From Tahibacter harae (GTDB taxonomy: Bacteria; Pseudomonadota; Gammaproteobacteria; Xanthomonadales; Rhodanobacteraceae), in contig NZ_JANFQO010000001.1 in assembly GCF_024437735.1 (NCBI RefSeq), positions 404,574 to 468,573 of the forward strand: a stretch of DNA of 64,000 nt, read 5' to 3'. The notes under the pieces were generated by a model. The model was not told where the DNA came from. It did not search any database and saw only the letters and a program-made list of their open reading frames with translations. The position numbers and the translations under genes are program-made. Positions 30,417 to 42,049 of this stretch are shown here, piece after piece. Each line of letters opens with the position of its first letter. Position 1 is the first letter of the stretch.

Positions 30417-30475
30417 GGCGAGTCCTGTCGCATATCGTGGGCGCTGCGCTGGATTCCCAGGCTGCACAGAACGCA

Positions 30476-31078
30476 ATGATGCCGCAATCCGATGACTTGG
30501 ACACGATAGCCGCCGCGCTGCACCGCCAGGGCTGGCTGGTGCTGGCGGATTTCCTGCCCGCCGCGGCCACAGCCGCACTGGCACAGGAATGCCGCGCACT
30601 GGATGCCCAGGCCGGGCTCAGCGCCGCGACGACCGGACGTGCGCGCCTGGCCTCGGGCCTGCGCGGCGACCGTACGCGCTGGTTCGATCCGGCGGCGCCC
30701 AGCGCGGCGCAGGAGCCGTACTGGGAGGCCATGCAGGGGCTGCGCCGCGGCCTCAACCAGCGTCTGCTGCTGGGGCTGGAGGAACTGGAGGCGCATTACG
30801 CGCTCTATCCGCCCGGCGCCGGCTACGCCCGCCACCGCGACCGCTTCCGCGACGACGATGCGCGGGTGCTGTCCTCGGTGCTGTATCTCAATGCGGATTG
30901 GGACGCCGCGGACGGCGGCGCGCTGCGGCTGTATCTGCCTGGGGGCGATCAGGATGTGGTGCCGCGGGGCGGCACGCTGGTGCTGTTCCTTTCCGCGGAA
31001 ATCGAGCACGAGGTGCTGCCGGCGCGGCGCGAACGGCTGAGTATCGCGGGCTGGTTCCGGCGGCGGGCGCTGGCGTGA
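30476..31078 (+). CDS. 2OG-Fe(II) oxygenase (prolyl-hydroxylase-like)
   Basis: The 200-residue protein has the iron-binding facial triad in YARHRDRFRDD (His-x-Asp) and EIEHEVLPA (distal His), with the 2-oxoglutarate-binding arginine in RRERLSIAGWF. The arrangement Y-P-PGAGYARHRD and VLSSVLYLNADWDAADGGALRLY is that of the PHD/EGLN-type and PKHD hydroxylases, which modify prolines or other residues in proteins such as ribosomal components. The true substrate is unknown. The start may also be ATG 30479 or GTG 30437; 30476 gives a double ATG just before the domain. It is divergent from the rhomboid pair. Confidence 0.88.
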   Translation: MMPQSDDLDTIAAALHRQGWLVLADFLPAAATAALAQECRALDAQAGLSAATTGRARLASGLRGDRTRWFDPAAPSAAQEPYWEAMQGLRRGLNQRLLLGLEELEAHYALYPPGAGYARHRDRFRDDDARVLSSVLYLNADWDAADGGALRLYLPGGDQDVVPRGGTLVLFLSAEIEHEVLPARRERLSIAGWFRRRALA

Positions 31079-31111
31079 GCGGATCGCCGTCCGGGTCCAC
31101 GGTGTCGCCTG

Positions 31112-31300
31112 ATTCGCGGTGAGTATTGCCGGGAGTTCGCCTAATTCACGGCAGGCCTTGCCGGGAGCCCGCATCATTCGCGGCTAGTCTTGCCGAGAGT
31201 CTGTCCAGTTTGCGGCAAGCGTTTGCCGGAAGCCTGTCCGATTGCGAAGCCTTGCCGGAAGTCCATCTGCTTCGCGGCGGATCCTGCCGGCAATCCGTTG
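31112..31300. repeat. Six degenerate tandem repeats of about 32 bp
   Basis: Six units of 30-33 bases follow each other without spacers, beginning at 31112, 31144, 31176, 31209, 31241 and 31271. The shared core is ATTCGCGGC, six to seven bases, then TTGCCGGGAGTC and a CTGTCC-like end. Units differ at several positions each. The period is not a multiple of three, so all frames are scrambled and coding is unlikely. The array fills most of the 345-base space between two convergent genes; the remainder holds a terminator. Confidence 0.75.
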
Positions 31301-31373
31301 GAAGCGCCGCGCCGTCCGGATCCGTTTCCGGCGTGCACCAGCCGCGTCGCGGCCCTGCGCACCCAGGCACAAG

Positions 31374-31405
31374 AAAACGGGGCCGGAAATTCCGGCCCCG
31401 TTTTT
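31374..31405. terminator. Bidirectional Rho-independent terminator
   Basis: ACGGGGCCGGA (31377-31387) pairs with TCCGGCCCCGT (31391-31401) around a three-base loop; AAAA precedes and TTTTT follows. It serves the convergent oxygenase and M35 protease genes. Confidence 0.93.
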
Positions 31406-31423
31406 CAATCAGCACGGCACGGC

Positions 31424-32485
31424 TCAGTTCCGCGCCGGCGTGTTCTCGGCGAAGTATTCGTGGCTGTCCGCATTGTCCACCGCGCGCGACGGATTGCTGA
31501 CGGCAAGGCTGTGCGCGGCGCTCTGGCCGTAGGCCCAGTCGTCGGTCCCGCCCATCACGGTGAAGTGGCTGGTCTCGTGCACGATGGTGCCGGCGCGCGA
31601 ATCGGTGCCGGTGTTGGGCGCCGACCAGAATGCGTTGCACAGGTAGATCTTGTACGGCTGGTTCGGATACACGTAGGCGTAGGCGCTGTCCGTGCAGCCG
31701 CAGTCGAAGGTGAACGGCTGCGACGACAGCGCGCTGTGGATGTTGTTGAAGTGCGTGCGCACGGTGGAGTAGCGCGAGCTGTTGTAGGTGCCGAACCACC
31801 AGGTATAGCGGCTGCCCTGGGTGCCCGCCGTCAGGTAATTCTTCGAATTGCTGGCGTAGCTGGTGGCCGAGGTGCGCGCCGTGGCGATCTGGGTCTTGCG
31901 CGTGGTGCTGCAGCTGACGAAGCTGTTGGTCGCGGCGAGCACGCCGACATCGGCCTTGCTCACCTCGTCCAGCGCATCCACGGCCACATCGGCGAACACG
32001 CTGATGCTGTCGGCCTGGCGGTCGAAATCCAGCGCGCCGCGCACGCCGGCGCGGGCGGCATCCTGCGCCGCCTTGATTACGTCGCGGCCTTCGCGGTTGT
32101 AGCGCACATTGAAATTGCCGCCCTTGCGCATGTCGTAGACCGCGGTCAGGTCGACCTCGGCGCTGAGGCTCTGGCCCGGTGCGATCTCGACATAGTCGGC
32201 CGCCGTCGGCGCCGGGCGCTTGACCAGCCGGCCCGTATACGCGACACGTTCGCCATTCTGGTAGACATCGAACAGGTCGTTGCTCACGCCGTCCAGCGGC
32301 GTCATCCAGCGCAGCACCTGCATGGGCGCGGCGGTGGTGTTGCTCAATGTGTAAACAATCTTGCCGCTGCCGAAATCCTTGGCGGAAGCCTCGCTCAGAC
32401 GCAGTTCGAGACCGGCCGCATTGGCCGCGGAAATTCCCCCCATTCCCAACACGAGCACGGCAAAACCTGCATACAGCTTCTGCAT
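31424..32485 (-). CDS. Secreted M35-family (aspzincin) metalloendopeptidase
   Basis: The 353-residue precursor has a signal peptide (MQKLYAGFAVLVLGMGGISAANA), a propeptide-like beta domain (about 24-175) and a catalytic domain. The zinc ligands are His303 and His307 in VHETSHF, and the aspzincin motif GTxDxxYG is present as GTDDWAYG at 313-320 with Asp316 as third ligand. Cysteines in DCGCTDSAYAYVYP and LCNAFW match the disulfide pattern of peptidyl-Lys metalloendopeptidases. Such enzymes are extracellular and cut before lysine in fungi and Aeromonas; cleavage preference here is inferred only. No secretion system is next to it. A terminator follows the stop. Confidence 0.93.
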   Translation of the reverse strand: MQKLYAGFAVLVLGMGGISAANAAGLELRLSEASAKDFGSGKIVYTLSNTTAAPMQVLRWMTPLDGVSNDLFDVYQNGERVAYTGRLVKRPAPTAADYVEIAPGQSLSAEVDLTAVYDMRKGGNFNVRYNREGRDVIKAAQDAARAGVRGALDFDRQADSISVFADVAVDALDEVSKADVGVLAATNSFVSCSTTRKTQIATARTSATSYASNSKNYLTAGTQGSRYTWWFGTYNSSRYSTVRTHFNNIHSALSSQPFTFDCGCTDSAYAYVYPNQPYKIYLCNAFWSAPNTGTDSRAGTIVHETSHFTVMGGTDDWAYGQSAAHSLAVSNPSRAVDNADSHEYFAENTPARN

Positions 32486-32769
32486 GACATGTTCCTCAGT
32501 GTGATGTAGGCGCCGCCCCCCGGCAGCGGGTGCCGAGCGGCACCGCCCGCCAGACTAGGGGTTTGCCCGCATCGCAGTAACGCTGCGCCGCAGCATGCGG
32601 ACCGGCGGCGAAGAAATGATACAAGTTAACTTTCCCCGCTTATCCCGGCGTGGTAACAATGGCCGGCGCCGCCGCTACGACGGCAGCGGCAGCAACGCCC
32701 GGACCGGCGATGGGACGACGCCCGGACCGTGGCCGTATCGGCATCGTCCTCACGTATGGGAGACAGGGC

Positions 32770-33462
32770 ATGAGCATGGGCAAGCGACTGGGAGCGGAGT
32801 TCCTGGGGACTTTCTGGCTGGTACTGGGTGGTTGCGGCAGCGCCGTGCTGGCGGCGGCGTTTCCGAACCTGGGCATTGGTTTCACCGGTGTTTCGCTGGC
32901 CTTCGGCCTGACCGTGCTGACCATGGCCTACGCGGTGGGCCATGTCTCCGGCGGACATTTCAATCCCGCGGTCTCGCTGGGCCTGGTCGCCGGCGGCCGC
33001 TTCCCGGCCAAGGACCTGCCAGGCTACATCATCGCCCAGGTGCTGGGCGCGATCGCCGCGGGCGGCGTGCTGTATCTGATCGCCAGCGGCAAGGCCGGCT
33101 TCGCCCCGGGCGGCTTCGCCGCCAACGGCTTCGGCGAACACTCGCCCGGCGGCTATTCGCTGCAGGCGGCGCTGATCTGCGAAGTGGTGCTGACGGCGTT
33201 CTTCCTCATCGTGATCCTCGGCGCCACCGACGGCCGCGCGCCGGCGGGTTTCGCCCCGATTGCGATTGGCCTGTGCCTGACCCTGATCCACCTGATCAGC
33301 ATTCCGGTCACCAACACCTCGGTGAATCCGGCGCGCAGCACCGGCGTGGCCCTGTTCGCCGACGCCTGGGCGCTGCAGCAGCTGTGGGCGTTCTGGATCG
33401 CTCCGCTGGTGGGCGCGGTGCTCGGCGGGGTGATCTACAAGGCGGTGCTGGCCAAGGACTGA
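32770..33462 (+). CDS. aqpZ: Aquaporin Z
   Basis: The 230-residue channel protein has six membrane helices and both half-helices with NPA motifs: Asn65-Pro-Ala (HFNPAVSLG) and Asn186-Pro-Ala-Arg (VNPARSTG). The selectivity filter fits water channels: Phe in the second helix area, histidine in [13 protein letters not shown], the threonine next to it and the arginine after the second NPA. It mediates fast water flow across the inner membrane. Start ATG 32770 follows GGGAGA; a second ATG two codons later is equally possible. A strong terminator lies after the stop. Confidence 0.96.
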   Translation: MSMGKRLGAEFLGTFWLVLGGCGSAVLAAAFPNLGIGFTGVSLAFGLTVLTMAYAVGHVSGGHFNPAVSLGLVAGGRFPAKDLPGYIIAQVLGAIAAGGVLYLIASGKAGFAPGGFAANGFGEHSPGGYSLQAALICEVVLTAFFLIVILGATDGRAPAGFAPIAIGLCLTLIHLISIPVTNTSVNPARSTGVALFADAWALQQLWAFWIAPLVGAVLGGVIYKAVLAKD

Positions 33463-33534
33463 GCGCAGCGCCGGCGGAAGTCCGCGCGGAGCGGAAGTTT
33501 CCGCGCCATCAGCGCCGACCCGGCGGCGGCGAAA

Positions 33535-33572
33535 CAAATAAAAAAGGCGGCAAAAGCCGCCTTTTTTATTTG
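33535..33572. terminator. Bidirectional Rho-independent terminator
   Basis: CAAATAAAAAAGGCGGC (33535-33551) and GCCGCCTTTTTTATTTG (33556-33572) form a perfect 17-pair stem with an AAAA loop. It is shared by the convergent aqpZ and mdh genes. Confidence 0.95.
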
Positions 33573-33604
33573 ACTGCATGCGGCGGCCGGCGCCGCCGCA
33601 AAGC

Positions 33605-34591
33605 TTACTTCTTCGCGAACAGATGCTCGACGCCGGCGCGCTCCTCGCGCAGTTCCTTGTCCGTCGCGTCCATGCGCGCGCGGGAGAACTCGTTGATGGC
33701 CAGGCCCTGCACGATGGCGAACTTGCCGTCCTTGCAGGTGCAGGGATAGCCGTAGATCACGCCCGGCGCGATGCCGTAGCTGCCGTCGGAGGGAATGCCC
33801 ATGGAGACCCAGTCGCCTTCGGCCGTACCCAGCGCCCAGTTGCGCATATGGTCGATGGCGGCGGAAGCGGCGGAAGCGGCCGAGGACGCGCCACGCGCCT
33901 TGATGATGGCGGCGCCACGCTGCTGCACGGTCGGGATGAAGCTGCCTTCGTACCAGGCCTGGTCGATCTGCTCCAGCGCCGGCTTGCCCTTCACGCTGGC
34001 ATGGTGCACGTCCGGATACTGGGTGGAGCTGTGGTTGCCCCAGATGGTGACCTTGCGGATATCGGTGTTGAGCGCGCCGGTCTTCTCGGCCAGCTGGCTG
34101 ATGGCGCGGTTGTGGTCCAGGCGCACCATGGCGGTGAAGCAGTTCGGATCCAGGTCCGGCGCGTTCTGCTGCGCGATCAGCGCATTGGTATTGGCCGGGT
34201 TGCCGACCACCAGCACCTTGACGTCGCGCTTGGCGTGGTCGTTGATGGCCTTGCCCTGCGGGGCGAAGATGGCGCCATTGGCTTCGAGCAGGTCCTTGCG
34301 CTCCATGCCCGGGCCGCGCGGGCGGGCGCCGACGAGCAGGGCGTAGTCGACATCCTTGAATGCGACGTTGACATCGTCGGTGGCGACCACGCCGTGCAGG
34401 GTCGGGAAGGCGCAGTCATTGAGTTCCATCACCACGCCCTGCAGGGCCGGCAGCGCCGGCGTGATTTCGAGCAGGTGCAGGATGACGGGCTGGTCCGGAC
34501 CGAGCATGTCGCCGGCGGCGATACGGAACAGCAGCGCGTAGCCGATCTGGCCGGCGGCACCGGTGACGGCAACTCGAACGGGGGCTTTCAT
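33605..34591 (-). CDS. mdh: Malate dehydrogenase
   Basis: The 328-residue enzyme belongs to the cytosolic-type (NAD-dependent, group with Thermus and chloroplast) malate dehydrogenases. The nucleotide-binding loop is [18 protein letters not shown] at the N-terminus. The substrate-binding arginines are in [15 protein letters not shown], and the catalytic pair is in VRLDHNRA (Asp) and [12 protein letters not shown] (His). It interconverts malate and oxaloacetate in the citric acid cycle. ATG 34591 lies six bases behind AGGAG; the TTG two codons earlier is less likely. Length is normal. The gene is convergent with aqpZ and followed by a shared terminator. Confidence 0.97.
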   Translation of the reverse strand: MKAPVRVAVTGAAGQIGYALLFRIAAGDMLGPDQPVILHLLEITPALPALQGVVMELNDCAFPTLHGVVATDDVNVAFKDVDYALLVGARPRGPGMERKDLLEANGAIFAPQGKAINDHAKRDVKVLVVGNPANTNALIAQQNAPDLDPNCFTAMVRLDHNRAISQLAEKTGALNTDIRKVTIWGNHSSTQYPDVHHASVKGKPALEQIDQAWYEGSFIPTVQQRGAAIIKARGASSAASAASAAIDHMRNWALGTAEGDWVSMGIPSDGSYGIAPGVIYGYPCTCKDGKFAIVQGLAINEFSRARMDATDKELREERAGVEHLFAKK

Positions 34592-34663
34592 GGTCAACTC
34601 CTGAGGCTCTGGGGCGGGCGTTTCGCGCGCCGGTCGTTGGGGCCGCGGGGCCCCGGTAGTGGA

Positions 34664-35032
34664 TCAATGCAGGTTCACTTCATGGCCCTGCGCCCGCAAC
34701 AGTTCGTTGAGGCGCCGGGTGTCGTAGCCGTGGACGATTTCCTGGCCGATCACGGTGACGGGGACACCGCCGCGGCTGATGGCGAAATAGGCGCCCTCGC
34801 CCTCGCCGCCGTCTTCGATGTCCAGTACCCGGTGCGGCACGCCGGCGGCGCTCAATGCCGCACGCAGACGCTTGCAGTAGCCGCACCAGTCGGCCGCCAG
34901 CACCACGATGCCCTTGTCGCCGGTATGCCGGCGCGGATCGTGGCGCTGGTTCTCCTGCCGCAGCCAGACCAGCCCCGCGCCCACGGCAACCAGGGCGAGG
35001 AACAGCGCGGCCAGCGGCAGGAGGCGGCGCAC
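34664..35032 (-). CDS. Membrane-anchored glutaredoxin-like protein
   Basis: The 122-residue protein has an N-terminal membrane anchor or signal sequence (LLPLAALFLALVAVGAGLVWL), then a glutaredoxin/thioredoxin fold with the redox pair Cys50-Gly-Tyr-Cys53 and the cis-proline in GGVPVTVIG. The fold ends with the GYDTRRLNELL helix usual for glutaredoxins. The active site therefore faces the periplasm if the helix is an anchor. It starts with GTG at 35032, four bases after the stop of the aminotransferase gene, so both are probably one operon. A thiol-reducing role outside the cytoplasm is inference. Confidence 0.85.
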   Translation of the reverse strand: MRRLLPLAALFLALVAVGAGLVWLRQENQRHDPRRHTGDKGIVVLAADWCGYCKRLRAALSAAGVPHRVLDIEDGGEGEGAYFAISRGGVPVTVIGQEIVHGYDTRRLNELLRAQGHEVNLH

Positions 35033-35036
35033 GGCG

Positions 35037-36233
35037 TCAGCTCAGTTCGGCGAAGAACTCGGCGAAGCGCTTGAGGCCGTCGGCCAGCTGCGCCGTCGGG
35101 CAGGTATAGGAGATGCGCAGGCCGCGCGGCTCGCCGAAGGCCGAGCCGGGCACGCAGGCCACGCCCTTGGCCTGCAGCAGCAGGTTGCAGAAGTCGACGT
35201 CGTTGCCGATCTTCTCGCCGTTGTGGCTCTTGCCGAAGGCACAGGAAATGTCCGGGAACACGTAGAACGCGCCCTGCGGCCGCGGGCACTTCACGCCGGG
35301 GATGGCGTCGAGCACGGCCAGCACCTGGTCGCGCTTGCCCTGGAATTCCAGGTTCTTCTGCGTGGGCACATCCTGCGGGCCGGTCAGCGCGGCGACGGCG
35401 GCGGCGGTGACGATTTCCGGGATGTTGGTAATGTGGTTGGAATTCATCGTGACCAGGGCCTGGGCCACGCTCTCCGGACCGGCGATGAAGCCGACGCGCC
35501 AGCCGGGCATGCCGTAGGTCTTGGAGATGGAATCGACATGGATCACGCGGTCGCGCAGTTCCGGCCGGGCGTTGACGAAATTGTGGTAGCCCAGGCCGTC
35601 GAACACCATGCGGTTGTAGATGTCGTCGCAGATGATCCAGACGTCCGGATGGCGCACCAGCACATCGGCCAGGGCGGCGATCTCGTCCTTGCTGTAAACC
35701 ATGCCGGTCGGGTTGGACGGATTGTTGAACAGGAAAACTTTGGTGCCGGGCAGCGCGGCGTCGAGCTGGGCCGGAGTGAGCTTGTAGTTCTGCTCCGCCG
35801 GACAGGGCAGCAGGCGCGCCTGGGCACCGACGATGTCGGCAATGTCGACGTAGGTGGTCCAGTAGGGCACGGCGAAAGTCAGCACGTCGCCCGGATCCAG
35901 CAGCGCTTCGGCCAGGTTGTACAGCACGTGCTTGGCGCCGATGCCGGTGGCCACGTTCTTGCGCGTGTAGCCGGTCAGGCCGGCCTCCTCCAGGTGCTTG
36001 AGATAGGCGTCCAACAGCACGTCGGCGCCGCGGTTGGAGCCGTACTGGCCGGAATCCTTGGCCAGCGCATCGCGCACGGCGGCGTAGACATGCTCGCCCG
36101 GCAGGAAGTTGGGAACGCCGATGGAGAAGCTGACGATGTCGCGGCCTTCGGCCTTGAGCTTCTTCGCCTTCTCGGCGACGGCCATGATGGCGCTGGGCTT
36201 GGCGCGGCCCATGCGCTCGGCTAACTTGAGCAT
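35037..36233 (-). CDS. Class I/II pyridoxal-phosphate aminotransferase (aspartate aminotransferase-like)
   Basis: The 398-residue protein has the fold-type I aminotransferase pattern: FSIGVPNFLPGEHV at the start, NNPSNPTGMVY, the PLP-binding aspartate in IICDDIYN, the Schiff-base lysine in DSISKTYGMPGWRVGF and the substrate-binding arginine in GLRISYTCP. It resembles the aspartate/prephenate aminotransferase group (AspC/AatA type Ib). It moves amino groups between aspartate or related amino acids and 2-oxoacids. The start at ATG 36233 (MLKLAERMGRAKPS) agrees with the family. It heads a short operon with the glutaredoxin-like gene. Exact substrate preference cannot be read from the sequence. 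Confidence 0.93.
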   Translation of the reverse strand: MLKLAERMGRAKPSAIMAVAEKAKKLKAEGRDIVSFSIGVPNFLPGEHVYAAVRDALAKDSGQYGSNRGADVLLDAYLKHLEEAGLTGYTRKNVATGIGAKHVLYNLAEALLDPGDVLTFAVPYWTTYVDIADIVGAQARLLPCPAEQNYKLTPAQLDAALPGTKVFLFNNPSNPTGMVYSKDEIAALADVLVRHPDVWIICDDIYNRMVFDGLGYHNFVNARPELRDRVIHVDSISKTYGMPGWRVGFIAGPESVAQALVTMNSNHITNIPEIVTAAAVAALTGPQDVPTQKNLEFQGKRDQVLAVLDAIPGVKCPRPQGAFYVFPDISCAFGKSHNGEKIGNDVDFCNLLLQAKGVACVPGSAFGEPRGLRISYTCPTAQLADGLKRFAEFFAELS

Positions 36234-36373
36234 GTGCGTTCTCGTGCAGGGAGGAGAAAAAATCCTCGGAATGCTAGCACAGTGCGCCGCAGCATCCGGC
36301 CCGACTTTTGGCCATAAGCGCGGCGCGGTACAGTTCGCGCGCTGCACCAACCCTGACCACGGAGGAAAGCCTC

Positions 36374-36631
36374 ATGCTGTACTGGCTGTGGATGTTTATC
36401 CTGGGCCTGATCATCGGCGTCGTCGCCAAGTTGCTGATGCCGGGCAAGGATCCGGGCGGCTTCTTCGTGACGGCACTGCTGGGCATCGCCGGCATGTTTG
36501 TCGGCGGCTGGCTCAGCGGCCTGATCTTCGGCACGCCCGCCACGGGTTTCACGCCGTCGGGCTTCATCGGCGGCACGATCGGCTCGCTGATCCTGCTGTT
36601 CGTCTACCGCCTGGCGATGAAGCCGAAATAA
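36374..36631 (+). CDS. GlsB/YeaQ/YmgE family membrane protein
   Basis: The 85-residue protein is a three-helix membrane protein of the transglycosylase-associated (GlsB/YeaQ/YmgE) family: MFILGLIIGVVAKLLMPGKDPGGF, then LLGIAGMFVGGWLSGLIFG and IGGTIGSLILLFVYR. Members are often stress-induced, and their molecular role is not known. GGAGGAAA lies seven bases before the ATG at 36374, which is a strong ribosome-binding site. It is divergent from the aminotransferase operon. Confidence 0.92.
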   Translation: MLYWLWMFILGLIIGVVAKLLMPGKDPGGFFVTALLGIAGMFVGGWLSGLIFGTPATGFTPSGFIGGTIGSLILLFVYRLAMKPK

Positions 36632-36710
36632 GGCCAGTCACGCCCGTCCCGCCGGCTGCGGCCGCGGGACGGCACCGGCGGCGCGGCCGCAACGGCCGCG
36701 CCGCCCTGTA

Positions 36711-37232
<522 letters not shown>

Positions 37233-37383
37233 GCGCTTCTCCATGTGGGGGGCGCATGATAGCCGCCCCACGGCGCTGGACAGAATCGCCAGGACGCCCG
37301 CCCCTGCGCTTCGGTTAGCATGCGCCTCCCGGCCGTGCCCCTCCTGCCCGCGGCCGATCTCATCCTCAGCAAGGAAGAACCGC

Positions 37384-39570
37384 ATGTCCCTGATACGACA
37401 CACCGCCCTGGCTGCCGCACTGGCGCTGGGCCTGGGCCTGGCCGGCTGCAACAAGGAGCAGGCCGGCCCGGCCGCGGTGAAACTCGACAGCGCCGCCGCC
37501 CAGCGCGCCGCCGCGGCCATCGCCGGCCCGGCCTGGCTGCGCGAGCGCCTGCCCGAGCACACCGTGGCCTATGTGCGCATCCCCACCCTGTGGGGCATGA
37601 CCGCCGCACCGAACGGCCGCGCGCTGGATCCGGCCCTGGCCAGCGAGGCGCATACCCGCCTGATCGCCGACCTGCGCGCCAACATCGGCAAGGATCCGCT
37701 GCTGCAGCAGGCCGGCATCGCGCCCGCCGTGGCGCTGTTGCTGGACGATGTGACCGCGCCAGTGGAAATCGCCGTGATCGACGGCAGCGACATCGCCAAT
37801 CCGGCCAGCAACATCCTCGTTTCCGCACCGCTCAAATTCGCCGACGTGGCTGCACTGAACGCGCGCCTGGCTGAACTGAAATCGCCGCTGGCCGCGCTGG
37901 ATGCCCAGGGCAAGGCCAAGCTGCCGAGCAATGGATTTATTTACTTTGACGCAAAATCCCAGCGCCTGTACGCCCTGTTCGGCATGGCCGCCTCCGCCCT
38001 GGCCCTGGACGGCCTGGTGCAGCAGACCGCGCAGACCCGCCCGCACGCCATGCTGGAGACGGAAAAGACCATCGACGCCTCCGGCCAGGGCCTGTTCTAC
38101 TGGATGAGCCTCAAGGGCGTGACCGGCATGGCCTCGGCCCAGATGCCTGCGGCCAGGCCCGGTACGGCGCTGCGCGATTTCCTCGACAAGGGCCAGAGCA
38201 TCGCCGGCGGCTGGGGCACGGCTGACGGCCGCGGCAAGCTGCAGATCCACATGGCCGCGCCGGGCGCGCGCCTGCTGTCGTATTTCGCCCCCACCGACTT
38301 CAAGGCCGGCGTGAAGACCGCCGGCCGGCCGGAATGGGCCGTCACCATGGCCATGCCGACCACCGCCCAGATCGCCCAGATCGAGGCCAACATCGAAACC
38401 GATTTCGGCCCCGAGGCACGCCAGCGCTATGCCGAGTTCAAGGAAAAGCTCAAGACCGACATCGGCGTGGACCTGACCGGGCTGATCGGCCTGCTCGGCG
38501 GCAGCCTGGTCGCGTTCGAGGACCAGGCCGGCGCGTATTCCGCGCTGCATGTGCCGGACAAGAAAGCCCTGTACGCCAAGCTGGACGAACTCGTCGCCAA
38601 GTTCAAATGGACTTACGAGACGGTCAAGGCCGGCAAAGCGACCGTGCACCACCTGCATATCAGCGGTTTCCCGCCCAGGACCGAGCCGGGTACGGCCGAG
38701 GAAAAGACCGCGCTGGATGCCTGGGTGCAGCTGTACAGCCGCATGGGCAACCACGTCTGGTGGACCGAGGAAGGCGATTATCTGGTCTTCGCCCAGGTGC
38801 CCCAGGCCCTGGCCGACCGCGCCGACGCCACGCTCGACGGCACGCTGGATACCTGGCTGCGCAGCCAGTCCTACGACCCGAACGCGACTGTGCTCGGCAT
38901 CACCGGCACCACGCGCAATGCCCAGCGCCAGGTCTACTACGCCTATCTCGGCAGCCTGCAGGCCCTGGCCGACGGCCTGGGCCAGAAGGTCGATCTGGCT
39001 TCCCTGCCCCACGCCGCCGAACTCCAGCTGCCGGTTCAGGGCGCCACCGGCCTCAGCCTGGATGCGACCAGGGATCGCATCGGCCTGAGCCTGACCTACG
39101 AGCAGAACCCGGCCGAAGTGCTGTTCAGCAACGGCGGGCTGGCCGCGGTCGCCACCGCCGGCATCCTCGCCGCGGTCGCGGTCCCGGCCTATCAGGACTA
39201 CGCCGTGCGTACGCAGGTCGCCGCCGTGGTCGCCGACAGCGGCCCGCTGAAACAGGCGGTCGCCGAGTACTACGCCGCGCACGGCGAAATGCCGGGCGTG
39301 GACGAGGACATGGAGCTGGATTACGAGGGCGAATCGCTCAAGTATCTCGCCGGCTATCACGTGGACCAGGGCACCATCGTGCTCGAATTCGGCGACGAGG
39401 CCGACAGCAAGCTCCACGGCAGCACCCTGCTGATCTCGCCCTATCTGCTCGACGGCGAGCTGGTCTGGCGCTGCGGCAACGCTGCAATCGACGACACGGC
39501 CGCGGCCCTGGGCAGCGAGACGGATGCGACCAGCGTCGGGGACAAATACCTGCCGGCCAGTTGCAAGTGA
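37384..39570 (+). CDS. Lipoprotein with C-terminal type IV pilin domain (unusual fusion)
   Basis: The 728-residue precursor begins with a lipoprotein signal ending in LGLGLAGC (Cys22, followed by Asn23, which favours the outer membrane). About 560 residues of a mixed alpha/beta domain follow, with repeated patterns such as [11 protein letters not shown] and [17 protein letters not shown] do not recognise the family with certainty (DUF3352-like is possible). From about residue 583 the sequence turns into a type IV pilin: [20 protein letters not shown], then [14 protein letters not shown], and at the end a Cys-containing loop closed by KYLPASCK as in PilA proteins. The G-F-T-L-I-E peptidase site of true prepilins is absent. 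AAGGAAG precedes the ATG. It may link pili or pilin-like subunits to the envelope; this is inference. Confidence 0.85.
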   Translation: MSLIRHTALAAALALGLGLAGCNKEQAGPAAVKLDSAAAQRAAAAIAGPAWLRERLPEHTVAYVRIPTLWGMTAAPNGRALDPALASEAHTRLIADLRANIGKDPLLQQAGIAPAVALLLDDVTAPVEIAVIDGSDIANPASNILVSAPLKFADVAALNARLAELKSPLAALDAQGKAKLPSNGFIYFDAKSQRLYALFGMAASALALDGLVQQTAQTRPHAMLETEKTIDASGQGLFYWMSLKGVTGMASAQMPAARPGTALRDFLDKGQSIAGGWGTADGRGKLQIHMAAPGARLLSYFAPTDFKAGVKTAGRPEWAVTMAMPTTAQIAQIEANIETDFGPEARQRYAEFKEKLKTDIGVDLTGLIGLLGGSLVAFEDQAGAYSALHVPDKKALYAKLDELVAKFKWTYETVKAGKATVHHLHISGFPPRTEPGTAEEKTALDAWVQLYSRMGNHVWWTEEGDYLVFAQVPQALADRADATLDGTLDTWLRSQSYDPNATVLGITGTTRNAQRQVYYAYLGSLQALADGLGQKVDLASLPHAAELQLPVQGATGLSLDATRDRIGLSLTYEQNPAEVLFSNGGLAAVATAGILAAVAVPAYQDYAVRTQVAAVVADSGPLKQAVAEYYAAHGEMPGVDEDMELDYEGESLKYLAGYHVDQGTIVLEFGDEADSKLHGSTLLISPYLLDGELVWRCGNAAIDDTAAALGSETDATSVGDKYLPASCK

Positions 39571-39573
39571 GGC

Positions 39574-39790
39574 CGGGATTCGGGATTGGGGATTCGGGCC
39601 TCGTTGAAGCAGGCTGAGGAAATGGGGGCTGCCCGGTTTCGGCCGGGCATGTTAGCCAATGAAAACAATCGCCTGGGTTGAGATGGCCACTTCGGGCCAG
39701 GTGTCTGCGTGCAGTATCCGGCCGTTTTTTGGAGCCCTGCCCGGAACGTCGCCGTAGCCGGCGGCGGCTCCGGGATCCCCAATCCCGGCT
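39574..39790. repeat. Inverted pair of GGGATTCGGGATTGGGGATT repeats
   Basis: The left copy (39574-39602) reads CCGGGATTCGGGATTGGGG and onward; the right copy (39767-39790) reads CCGGGATCCCCAATCCCGGC, its near complement in reverse. About 165 bases lie between them, including a hairpin TGCCCGG/CCGGGCA at 39630-39649. The space 39571-39912 has no gene; this element and a promoter fill it. Confidence 0.7.
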
Positions 39791-39852
39791 GGCGAACCCC
39801 GGGGCCGCCACGCGGCCCTGCTGCGACGCCGCAAAACCGTCGCATAACCGGC

Positions 39853-39858
39853 TATAAT
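39853..39858 (+). promoter_or_regulatory. -10 box TATAAT of the typA promoter
   Basis: A perfect TATAAT lies 54 bases before the typA start codon. No good -35 hexamer stands 16-18 bases upstream, so the promoter may depend on other contacts. Confidence 0.6.
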
Positions 39859-39912
39859 CGCCGCTCTTCTCCTATCCCAGAGTCCCTCCGGTCACCCGCA
39901 GGGCGCATCGCC

Positions 39913-41742
<1,830 letters not shown>

Positions 41743-41788
41743 GCGTTACTCGCACATATCGACTGAGCAATACTCGGTCTGCAGATAC

Positions 41789-41815
41789 GAAACGGCGGCC
41801 CAGGGCCGCCGTTTT
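41789..41815 (+). terminator. Rho-independent terminator after typA
   Basis: AAACGGCGGCC (41790-41800) and GGCCGCCGTTT (41804-41814) form an 11-pair stem with CAG loop, followed by a T. The remaining sequence up to 42049 shows no gene or motif I can name. Confidence 0.9.
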
Positions 41816-42049
41816 GCTGTGTGGCTGCCGCGGCGGGCGGGCCGGAGAAATGCCGCAGAGAAAGCCGTTCGCGCGGCCCCGTATCTCCCGCCCGCAGGCA
41901 GCCAAGTGCGCAGACAAAAGCGGCTGAGCGGGACATGGGGCGGTGACCAGAAACTGGCAGCGGCAACGCAAGCAGCGCCACGCGCAGGCAGGAGAGTCCA
42001 GCGCCTATCGTTGATGCAACCGGGATTTTTTCACGTACGAGGCCAAGGC

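Noticed and set aside
31112..31300. Possible CRISPR array
   Set aside because: Repeats are contiguous and degenerate with no unique spacers, and no cas gene is in the window.
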